Position numbers and translations under genes: made by a program
Source of the DNA: Oxytricha trifallax
Lineage: Eukaryota > Ciliophora > Spirotrichea > Sporadotrichida > Oxytrichidae
DNA: 64,000 nucleotides
Direction of reading: 5' to 3'
NCBI GenBank assembly: GCA_000711775.1
Contig: ARYC01000715.1
Span: forward strand, 1-64,000
Notes under the pieces: model-generated
What the model was told of the DNA's origin: nothing
Databases searched by the model: none
The model's input: the letters and a program-made list of their open reading frames with translations, nothing else
Shown here: piece by piece, positions 11,549 to 22,700 of the stretch
Layout: every line of letters begins with the position of its first letter
How positions within the stretch are numbered: the first letter of the stretch is position 1

Positions 11549-14263
11549 TCAACATCTTTCAAATACCTTATATAAGTTCTCAACTTTAGTTAAATAAGTG
11601 AATGTGGCATTATTTTGCTCACCAAATTTGCTTCTTATTACCAAATTGCCTCTCATTTATGGGAATAATTTATATTGGTATTGCCATCTAAGTTCTTCCT
11701 CTCTTACCTTTTTCAAATCTTTAACGCCATTTATTTGTTACATTTATCCATTTTAACCTGGTCCCAGACCTCCCAAGCCATAGTTCCCATTATCATCATA
11801 AGAAACATTATGATTCTTGAATTAAGTCACAAGACTAGAGTAGTAATAAGAAAGCTCAACAGCGATTTAGTGATAGTAATTATTTTGAGAAGAATAATCT
11901 ACGTCTGTTGCTAATCTCAAAATAAAGCTTGGCAAAAGCTCTGGATAAGGTTTTACTACCTCATAGATTATTGGAACAGCTGTTAGATGACCAGTTTCCA
12001 CATTTATTTCAATACCAAAGTTATCATTCAAGATATTTGCACTATTTATGAGCTTATTTTTGTAAAAAGCTATCAACTCGTCTTTGGCTAGATGAATATT
12101 AGGATTATATTGGGTTGAAGGTAAGTCAAGAGCTAGTTTGAGTAACTCACTTAAAGATAGTGGGGTAAACAGTCTATACTTATCCATTGATTAAACTTAT
12201 CTTAAAGATTCTTAATAAAGAAATTCTCTCAAAAGAGGCTCTACTTATACAAGCATCAAATTTACTCCAAATTGTAGTAATACAAAATTTCATCAGATTT
12301 GGGAAATAATTTATGTAAATGATATTTTTTTTAATAAGGATTAATCCTAAATCTTGGTATATTAGAATTTAAGCCTTTTAGTATGATTTTAGTTTCAATA
12401 ATATCTCTATAATTAATTAAATATTCTAAATTAATATAATTTAGTACAATTAATATGTGGATATAAAAAATGATTGGTTAATTAAAATAATAAATATTCA
12501 AAGTGTCACGAATAAATATATTGTGCTATAGATATAAATGATTTAGATATAAGTTAATACAAAATTTAGTAAAATATTTACAGATAGACAAATTAAGATT
12601 AAAAAACTATTTCCCTGAGTATTTAACATTACTGCTATAGTACTTGCTCAGGAGTTAAGAATCCAACAAAAGTATGTTTTTTGAATTTATCCTATAGATC
12701 TGGCTCAATATCCTACTCAAATTCATGAATGAGTTTTCTAACTGCAACTATATTCATAGAAACCACAGTTGACTTGTCCTAGCCAGAACTTCTAGTGTTG
12801 TTTGATAAACTTCCCTAAACTAAAAATCTATCCAATGTCATGGCTGTTGCATCTGTTCTGACCATGCGCATAGCATTCAAATTTTTCTTATGGTGTTCAC
12901 TTGGTTCTCTAGTATGTACATAAGGAAGTTGCTCAGTCTATTGCATTTCCTCTCTATAGTTGTTACTTCTTGAATTGTTTCTGTTTCTTTATGAAGGAGC
13001 CTAAAATTACTTTATAAGAAAACAGAGTGTACTTACGTCTATTTAGAAACTCTTCTCTCCAGTAGTTCCAGCAATCTTTTCAATCAATAGATCTTGAATA
13101 TACTCAACAAACTCTTCCTATCTCTCAAAAATTACTTGTTTCTTAGTAGGATGGACATTAACATCTATCTACTCCGATGGAATAAACAGAGACATGTAGA
13201 CGAAGTATGAATAGCCACCTTTGGGTTAGAATTGTTGGTAAACTTGATCAAGTGTCCTCTTGATCTTGTCTGACTCAACTAATCTGTCTAAATAATGTTA
13301 TATATATTAGAAATTTTACTGTTAATAAATAGAAGGAAGGTATTCTTTTTAGCTTGCAAGGTGTTTGGTTTACTCATTATGGTTGAAATAGAGTATTAAA
13401 ATAAGTCTAATTAGTCAACAACTTCAATAAAATCTTTTCCAGCTTAGTTTTGTCCAAATGTTTTCTTAATGATGTCAATTCTTAGAACATTCTTTTACTT
13501 TTCCTAATCCGCCGGTTCTAAGTCGTTGATAGGATGCCTCTAAATGTTATGAGTTGACAGATCTGTCTTTTTGTCATCCATCTTTCTGCAACTAAATTTG
13601 ATCATCGGATAATGAACTGAGTATTTTGTGACAACATCTACAATTTTTGAGTACTCCTCATTCACACCCATTGATTTCTTTCTTTGAGGATTATTGGCGA
13701 ATAAGTCTTTGACTACAATTGTAGTACCTTATTAACCTGCACAAGGTTTAGGACCATTTCCATCTTCATTTAGCATTATTCCATTCACAAAATCAGCTTA
13801 GTAAGCAAGTTCAGAATCTTGTACTTTACTTGTCACAGTTAACTTTGATACATAAGATATTGAAGCTAAAGCTTCACCTCTAAAACCAAAGCTGCCAACC
13901 TTTTTCAGATCACTAAATTTCTCAATCTTCGAAGTAGCAAATCTTTCACAGAGTAATGGAAAGTCTAAGACCTAAGCAAAATGTCAAGACATATATAATT
14001 TATTACTTTAATTCCATGACCATTATCTTGAATTTGCATAAAATCAAAGCCACTCTTCTGACAAAGTACATCAATTCTAGAAGCTCCGGCATCTATTGAG
14101 TTTTCAATCATTTCTTTCAAAGCGGCAGAAGGGGAGACTACCACTTCTCCAGCAGCTAGAAAATAAGATTAGGATTCCAAAAATTACCAATTTTATTGAT
14201 TGTAGCTTCATCAAGCTTTCTGATAGAGGGAACTTGACTTTCATCTTTCATGTCTTAGTTCAT
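11549..14263 (-). CDS. MLH1: DNA mismatch repair protein MLH1
   Basis: MutL homologue. The N-terminal GHKL ATPase shows [43 protein letters not shown] and the VHPTK motif. The C-terminal domain ends with YKVFERC, the characteristic MLH1 terminus, preceded by [13 protein letters not shown]. Start is the ATG complementary to 14261-14263 ([16 protein letters not shown]). Short GT-AG introns (33-40 nt) restore the frame, for example at KI|AAGEV and GIK|VLDF. A 363-bp IES interrupts the C-terminal dimerisation domain and rejoins through TAGTA. MLH1 acts in mismatch repair and in meiotic crossovers with MLH3, so germline relevance is expected. Stop is TGA 11549-11551. Confidence 0.93.
12275..12637. 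other. 363-bp IES in MLH1, pointer TAGTA (or GTA on coding strand)
   Basis: TAGTA occurs at 12275-12279 and 12638-12642. On the coding strand the MLH1 frame stops making sense after FLTPEQV and resumes as [19 protein letters not shown]. Removing the segment joins these in frame. Using GTA as the pointer gives one more Leu and a better length match to other MLH1 proteins. The interior is AT-rich and non-coding. Its lower edge (TTGTAGTAATA, then GATTTGGGAAA) resembles the TIR of the two TA-flanked MITEs in this window. Confidence 0.8.
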
Positions 14264-14468
14264 TTTGTTTGATATATGATTAAAATAAAGTTTCAATTTA
14301 AAAGCTTCGCACAATTTAAATTATTTGCGCAAAAACAACAAATATCAGAATCTTAATTTTTAAGTTTAGAATTACCTATTTTAAGTAGTTTTTACCTCAT
14401 AATGGAAAGAATCAAAATTTATAAAGTGTAGTTTATCTTATAGATGACTTGTCCTTACAATAATTGAA

Positions 14469-15623
14469 GATGAAGAGTGACATTGACATTTAAAGATCTG
14501 TGATATCTCAACTTAGAGATGACATTTCAGATACAGACGACAAACTCAGAGAAATTCTATCAAGGCACCAACAAAGACTTAGTGATTTAGGTTTAAAAAT
14601 CGAGGACCTCAATAAATAGATGAGCAACAATAAAACAACAGTTAATTTACCGATAGATCTGAATGTAGGTTCAGGTTAAGATAGTAAAAGAGGAGATGAA
14701 GAAGTTGTTCTTGAATCAAGTGATAAAGTTAGGGAGTTTATTACATAAGAAAACAGAAAAATTAAGGATGAACTTGCCAGAATGAATCTTAGCATTGAAT
14801 AGAAGTTTAGAGACAAAATTGATAAGAGAGACATGGATGAAGTAGAAAGTAAGTTCGTTAATTGGTGAGTTAAATTTAAATAGAAAAGCTACTTGAAATC
14901 ATATTAAATGACCTTGACTCAAGAACTAAAAGATTCGTTGATAAACAAGACTAAAGGAAATTCAAGTAGCTCATTGAGAAATAAGTAATATATATTTGTT
15001 TAATTCCTTAAATAGCTTGAAAACCTTTATACTTTGATTTAAACAAGAATTCCAACAATGAATGATGGGGATAATGCAATTTTATCTAAGAAGCCTTTGG
15101 GAGGTTGGTCTTGTGCAAGTTGCGAAAAGAATCTTACTAATTTACAAGCTAACGTTTCTCAAGAACATCAGTCTTGGAATAGAATGCCTTTTAGGGATCC
15201 AAATGTCAAGTTAGCAAAAGCTGGAAAAGGGTTCTCAAAAATACTTTCAATGGTTAAACCTACAGATATTGGTTAGTCTAGACTATAAATCGATGATTCA
15301 TAACTGCCAAATACTATGAATCATAGCCCATAAGCTAGAGATCAGAAGTAAGCGCTCTATATTTAGCTGTTCAAATGTTAAAAATTATTTATAGATAAAT
15401 ATCTGCGAGTATGTTGAGTAATTTTAACTCAAACATCGTTGTGTCTCAGAGCACTTAGAAAATATCTACAACTCAAATGTTCTAAAATTTTTAGACTTTG
15501 CAACAACAGAATGAAATTGGGATTGATTAAGAAATTCATGGTTAAGCTTCTATGATGCATAATAGATCAATGAGCTAGCTGCCAAAAATCAATATGAAGC
15601 AATCTTAACAAAGGAAGCAGTGA
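14469..15623 (+). CDS. Coiled-coil protein of the SKKPLGG...SCxSC family (copy 2)
   Basis: Starts MKSDIDIQRSVISQLRDD and runs through a charged coiled coil to a conserved block ILSKKPLGGWSCASCEKNL, then WNRMPFRDP and GFSKILSMVKP, then an S/Q-rich tail ending at TGA 15621-15623. Three GT-AG introns keep the frame: 35 nt at about 14850-14884, 31 nt at about 14988-15018, and about 58 nt in the tail. It is clearly paralogous to the gene at 4242-5640 (same domain order, same block). The paired cysteines could bind metal. I do not know the function. Both genes lie near MLH1 but on opposite strands. Confidence 0.75.
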
Positions 15624-15772
15624 AAATTAAGTTAAAAATATTATTTATTTAGAGAAGATTTCAATCTTTTACTTTTGATAGAAATATTAAATTTAAATTC
15701 TTAAGAGTTGATAGGTAAAAAAGAAGGTTAATTTAATAGCAATAATTATATAGATTTTTAATTTATTAAATT

Positions 15773-17014
15773 ATGAAAATAGCTAAAAGGAATGGAGCAG
15801 GAGGTTAGCGTTCATAACCTAGAGCAGGAAGCTAACACTTTAAATAAAGAACAAATTTAAAGAGCTAATTTTTAAATTTAATTTATCTTTAAAAGAGCTC
15901 AAACCAAAACATTGTCCTAGGCTCTTCCTCAATACTTCAGCATTAATAGTAAAATCGAGCAAATTACAGCAATCAAGACATAAATATGGTCGAAATGAGT
16001 GGAGTTTTAAATTCAAACTTATCGTAAATAAACGGGACAAGTATAATTCACTAGTCATAGCACGTTTCAAACAGTGTAATGAAACATATGGGAGGTAGCA
16101 ATGAAAACGCACCTTAGATAAAGATTGTCAATCAACATAGATATTCTAACTAGTCTTCTATGATAAATAACTATAATCTGCTAGAGTAGCCTTCTTAAGA
16201 TAAAAAGAGTATAGTTTTAATTAATACAATGTAAATTTAAATTAATTATAAAGCCAGTTAGAAGTTGGAAGTTGTTTCTTCAAAGAGAGCTCTTGAAAAG
16301 TTATGCATAAGTAGTAATTATTCGAATCAATTATCGAACTTATCTTAACAGTAAAATGTCTAGCAAGTTAATCTTATCTCTCAAAGACCCTCTTTATTTG
16401 GAAATGCTATTCTTTAGCAAAATTTAATGTCGGCAGATACAAGTGTTGATGGATTGGAGAGTAATCCACCAATTCAAAGTTTCAACATAGCTTGCTTAAA
16501 CTTTTTAAATTCAGTAATTATCATTATAAACATAGCACCAAAGTAACCTAGATAATAAACAGCTAAATACGCTTAGGGAAACCCAGCCAAAGCTTTAAGG
16601 CATAAAATAAAGGTAGAAGCTGTAAATAGTGAAACTATCCTCATCTAATAGCAGCAATAATAATCAACAAATATTTCAAACTCAAGACCCCCCTCCAAAA
16701 GACCTTAATCCTCTGCACCGATTCCACATCCAAGAATGAGTGGGCAATAAATTTCAAGAATTATTAACAATTAGAGCGAGTAATAGCAACAGCTGTAGTA
16801 ATAATAATTATAGTAAATGAGAGGTATAAGTAAAGAGAAAGTTTTTAATTAAAGTGGCACATTCATTCATTAGCATTAGTCATCATAAAACCTATCGAGT
16901 ACAAGCAATAATGAATTAATATAAGTAATCGGGGTAACATAGAGAAATAACGACATCAATTTGACACCCAATCCATCATAATAAAAATAATATTGTCAAA
17001 ACAATTTTATTTGA
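15773..17014 (+). CDS. Q/N/S-rich hypothetical protein
   Basis: Starts MKIAKRNGAGGQRSQPRAGS. One frame is open to about 16210; a GT-AG intron (about 16211-16255) and another at about 16515-16544 connect to further open exons. The C-terminal part contains KYAQGNPAKALRHKIKVEA followed by poly-Q and proline-rich tracts, ending at TGA 17012-17014. It is low in complexity and has no domain I recognise. Many codons are TAA/TAG, which supports the Gln reassignment here. Confidence 0.6.
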
Positions 17015-17266
17015 TGAATTTAGTTAGGTGCTGAATTTAGGTTAATTGCATTTTTAGTCAAAAATTCTTATGACTTATTTGTAATTTTTCTTTAATACCA
17101 ATTTTAAAATAAGCTAAATCAAAGTTTTTTACAATATATTTTTCATCGAGTTGTATTATAAATTCTTTTATTTTAAAATCTGATATTTTAAAAGTTTTTA
17201 ATTTTCTTAACTTTAAAAATTAGAATTTAATTTACAAGAAGAAAATATTTCATCTATAATAGTTCT

Positions 17267-19624
17267 ATGGTACATATTTCTAAAAGCATTTTTGCCCATT
17301 TATTACCTATAATTAATATACCTCATTTCTTTGATAGAAGGAAAGTTAATCAGAGTAGATAAGGTGGCTTGACCATCTAATATAATAGCAGTCAAAATAG
17401 TAGTTAAAAACCTCCTCATTCAGTATCCACCCCACATAATTACCCCTCTGCAGGCTATCTAGAATAAACTTAGTTTAGTGCTATAAAAAAATAAGAAGGC
17501 ATTTAGATGCTACCTTCAACAAATAAACATCATAAAAACACAAAGAGGGAATATTTCGCGAGGAGAATGTCAAGCATGGATAGACCAATTTTAATCATAA
17601 CATTCTAGGGAGTAATTGGAGATTTTTTCAAGCAGCAAGCGTTCACTAGCTCAAAAGATCAAGATTAAACTTTGCTACAAAATCTTTAAGTCAGAATAGG
17701 AACAGTACAAGGATTGAGATTTTTATCCAGAAACTTCTAAATTGTTATTGTAAACAATTAATAAAATACTGTATTGTAAACGACCAAGGAAATTACTGAG
17801 AAAATTTAATTGTTTCTAACTTAAAATGACATTTAAGTTGATGCTATTTATCAGTTTAGCTCAAGAGACCAAATAAGTTAGGAGCAAATTTGTGAAGATT
17901 ATTCACAAATATTCATTGACTTCAATTTAAACAGTATGAAGAAGATTTAAGAGAAGGTATTGTTTATAAATTCAATTGATATGGACAACATGGGATAAAT
18001 AGAATAAGTACAATTTGACAAGTAAGGGTATTTCCTCTTTGACTATTCTACTCAAACCCCAACACCCCTAGTCAAAGATTATTTGTTTATTATATAAAGG
18101 ACTACCAATAACTTTGAAGTTTAACTAAATGAGGGAACATTAAGAAAAACACATTACTACTGTAAAATCAATGCCAATCACAATTTTAGTACCTAATCCA
18201 AGGGGACAGTATAACTTTTAACCTTAACAAATTAGCTTCATTTCAATTGTCAAAAGCATAATGATTATTTCAATCCTAAGTTAATCTAGAAATAAAAACA
18301 TAGCCGTGGACAAAGACCTACTTTTTAATTTAAAAGAATGGGAAATCAAGCTAAATGGTACGCATATAACTTTGTTCTTAAGTGAATAAAAAGAGCAATA
18401 AGATTAATGTGAAATTTAAGAAACTAACCCAGATGAGTGTGATAGTACATGCACATCATCCTAAGCAACTGATAATTAAATAAGAGCTCATAAGCAAATG
18501 AAAAGTTTTCATTAACCTTTATCTTCACAGTAAGCTGACTTCCAAAATTTAATAGGCAAATAATAAAGATCATCATCTTGTCATTCAGAAGAAAATTAAT
18601 TTTAGTCTAAAGCATAGGATAATGTAATCTTTTAGAAAAATATCTAACTTAACGATTTATTTTATCAGTCAATTAATTGGCAGAAATACATTGAGATTAG
18701 TTAGCGAAATAGGAATGAATCAAGCAACCTGCTTGGAATAAAAGCAATTTAAACAGACTTATTTTATAGATACATAAACGACCAAATTAAGTTGTAAAAT
18801 TTATGCAACGAATAAAAGGAATCAAGGATAAATTAGATTAAAACAATAAAATAGTAGCCTCTTAAAATTCCCAGTTTGTCCCCAAATTTGCAATCCACTG
18901 CCTAAAAAGTATTTTCCGATATTTATGAAATTCTTAAGGATTAACGCTCTAATGGAAATCCTTTAAGCAATATGATGAACAGAAATTTGAGAGTGTTTGA
19001 TAATATCAAGCAAGAACTGAAAGTATCAACTTCAAGTATTTGTAATTTATTTTTTATTTAAGAGAGCTTAATAATTGGGAGAAAAAGTTAGTTGAACAAT
19101 TAAGTTGCACTTAAAACAAAGCATTTAGATTACAAGACTTTTAAGGCAACTAAATATCGAATAATATTCTAATATTAGGCTTAGACGATCCATCCAAATA
19201 TTTTAAAACTCTTTACTAAGCCTATGAAAAATATCAATTGACTATGCCTTCATACAATGAAGCAGCTAAGCATGAAACTGAGATTGATGTTGACTTTAAT
19301 ATATACAAGAAAATGAGTTTAATGAAATGGCTAAATGTCAAGACAAATGGAGGAACCTCTGGTGGATCTGTATAAAGTTCAGGATCTACTGCATATACAA
19401 GCATTAGGTAAAATAGTGGTCAATAAAATTAACATCAGAATTACCACAGGGTTAGTAATTCTGTTAAGAGATAAAGAGAATCTAGCGCGACATCTCTCAA
19501 TGGGAAAAGGCCGAATAGTGTAAGTTCAGGTTGTGGAGCTGGAAATAAGCCTAGTGGAAGAAGTTTTGCTGAGACATCAGCAACAGTAATCTCTAATATA
19601 GGATACCTAGCTGCAGAGATATGA
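17267..19624 (+). CDS. Large hypothetical protein with a possible degenerate HAD-like region
   Basis: Starts MVHISKSIFAHLLP. After a Q-rich N-terminus comes a folded stretch, RPILIITFQGVIGDFFKQ followed by GLRFLSRNFQIVIVNNQ. This pattern resembles the first two strands of HAD-type phosphatases (FCP1-like) but lacks the catalytic DxD, so catalysis is doubtful. A 25-nt intron (GTACGC...TTAAG, about 18360-18384) and a 29-nt intron near 19032-19060 restore the frame. The C-terminal part is S/G/Q-rich and ends IGYLAAEI at TGA 19622-19624. The fold assignment is tentative. Confidence 0.6.
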
Positions 19625-19786
19625 ATTAATGGTTGATTGTAATTTGAATCTGATTAAATATATTTTTTATAAATTAAATCGATTCATTGCTTAAGAAAGG
19701 GTTTTGCTATTTTTTGTACTAAACATTAAATCAGAAAAGCTATTGTTACCCTAAATTAAGATATATAATTATAATCAAGATTAATT

Positions 19787-22700
19787 ATGTAAGTCCAGAA
19801 TACTTGCGTCAAAGTTAAGGCGAACAATTCTGCTAAAAAGGATAGCTGCAGAAATAGTCCTTAAGATGATAAATAATTGCAGTTCCTTATATAGCAACAA
19901 CTTTAAGCTGCTTAAAACTTCTCTTCGAATTAAGAATCAATCATAGTCACTGTGATTCCATGTGGCAGAGAGGATGGAAAAAACTCTGAAGAGGAGATGC
20001 CATTTGAGTTGAAAATCAAGAAAAAAGGTAAACCATAATAAATAGAATCAAAATTAATAAATAAAAGAGACTATGCTTAATATTGCCATCTTGTTTTAAT
20101 TTTATAAAATTTAGTTAATGAGCATAGTCTTAAGGAAATTTTTTCAAGAAAGAGTGAGTTATGGGAACTCATATTCAAGCAGCATCTTGATTAAGAATCT
20201 ATCCCAAATTTCAGCATTTACAGAAAGCCTTTTGAGTATGAGCAAGATCCATCTAAATCTGATTTGTGTACGTATTTGTGTACATTTGGAGCTCTCTATA
20301 AATTCTATAATTAATGATAAAGAGCCTCATTCATACTCTTCTCAAATTTATACAATTCCTAACTTCTTTATAGTTTTGCACATCCTATACATGAAGAGTT
20401 CAGAGAAAGCATTAACGCGGAACTACAATGCTTAGGAACTTGAGTTGTTTTGCCATAACAGATTTTATGGCCCCTTAGTTGTCGCCTACAATTTAAATAA
20501 GACTCCTTACTATCTATGCAATTTCACTCTTTCAGACTTGCAAAACATTGAAATGATCAATCGTAACTTTCAAAACAAGAGCTTTGCTTATTTTATATTA
20601 AATTATAGCATTTAATTTTATAAGAGTAACTCTATTTATCCTCTGTCTAACCATATTTGTTCTGACGAACCCCACCCCTTACCCCCCTCACCCCTCCCCC
20701 ATAAAAAATATGTGACCCTCCTGCCCTTCCCCCCCCCCCCCCTTTATAATAAAATTTTTCAAATTATATGAAACACATATTCTTATGCTTTGAATCACGC
20801 TCTCTCTTAAAAAAATCTTGCCCCTCGGGCAGCTAATCATTAATTTTATTTAACAATCTTCACTACATCCGTCAACTTTTATTGATACATACTTGTATAC
20901 GAAAACATTACAAATGCAATTTACTTTTGAGTTTCATTAATTTATTTTAATTATATCTTTTAATGAACTTATATAATTTTAATTTTATTGACATTTTACT
21001 CTTTTTGTCGTATTAAATTTACATAATTCTATACACTAATATGATAAACATTTTTACTTTTGTAAATATTTGACTACTCAGATCTTAATTAATTTATGAA
21101 ATCAATATTAAGCTTAAGAGTAATTGTTTTGATCAACTATTTAAGAAAGTCACTAATTTTAATTCAATGAATTCATTAGTTTTTTTAGTAAGATATTTTA
21201 TGAATTGCATTAAATTGCAATGATTTAAATTCATTTTTTAAAAAATATCATATATATTATTTTTTTTAGGGTCTATACACAATTTCATCTTCTTTCAAAA
21301 ATATAATCCCTCTTTATATTATATGGGTAAAAATCAGTTTAAAATATTAACTCTAAATCTTAAAAGATTTAATGCCTCAAACTTCTAAAAAAGTTAACGT
21401 TATCAACATAATATTATTGAATACTTACATGTAATAATCTGTAAATTATTAAATAAACTTACTTGTTTTTATTAGAATTTTAAACATTAAATGTTAAGAT
21501 AATGAGAGAATTTTCAGTCTTTTTTATTAATATTGAAATAACTTAAGTATATTGAGCAAACATATTTAGCTAAAATTTTATTATATTAAATTTTTATTTT
21601 GCTGTTGTGAGAAATCGACAACATAATAATAAAATATAATCCTTTAAATTAAGGGTATAATTATGTTTATATTATAAAATTAAAAAAAAATAAATTTACT
21701 TTTTTTATCATAAGGATTTAAATAAGATATTTAATTAAATAAAACCCCATTAGTCAATTAAGAATAAAGATTAGGGATTAAGAATATAATAAAATTAAAA
21801 TTAAATTATAATTAGCTTAAATTAAATATAATTAGGCTAAAAACAAATTTACGCACCCTAATTGGTTTATTTTAAATAGAGACAATTTTTCGAGCAAATG
21901 GTTTTAATAATTAGCCAAAACTTTAATAATTGACGCCAATAAATAAAATATTCTTAATTTTATTATTCTATATCCCCAATCTTCATTCTTAATTGCTTAA
22001 TATTGATTTCATAAATTAACTAAGATCTGAGAAGTCAAATATTTACAAAAGTAAAAATGTTTATCAAATTAGTGTATAGAATTATGTAAATTTAATACGA
22101 CAAAAAGAGTAAAATGTCAATAAAATTAAAATTATATAAGTTCATTAAAAGATATAATTAAAATAAATTAATGAAACTCAAAAGTAAATTGCATTTGTAA
22201 TGTTTTCGTATACAAGTATGTATCAATAAAAGTTGACGGATGTAGTGAAGATTGTTAAATAAAATTAATGATTAGCTGCCCGAGGGGCAAGATTTTTTTA
22301 AGAGAGAGCGTGATTCAAAGCATAAGAATATGTGTTTCATATAATTTGAAAAATTTTATTATAAAGGGGGGGGGAGGGGGGGAGGTCATATATTTTTATG
22401 GGGGGGAGGGGGGGTAGGGGGGGGGTCTCGGTCAGAACACATATTAAATAGGCATAAAAGATGATTACGTGCCAGACTGTCTGATAGACTTTTATCCCTT
22501 AAGATAAGACTTGGACGCAATGTATAAGAGAGGTTCTATGGAAATATTTACTTTCTACATGTTTAAGTAAGCGCTTCAAATTTAACTTAAGAATTATATA
22601 GATATAAGAGTAGTTGGTGCCCTAACAAAAAAGACTCGCATGATTCGAAGAGTTGCATTTATGCTCATCATACCAGGGATTTCAGAAGACCTCCTGATAT

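Noticed and set aside
20667..20742. Telomere or telomere-addition site suggested by C-runs
   Set aside because: The runs are not C4A4 units and lie symmetrically inside a TIR element.
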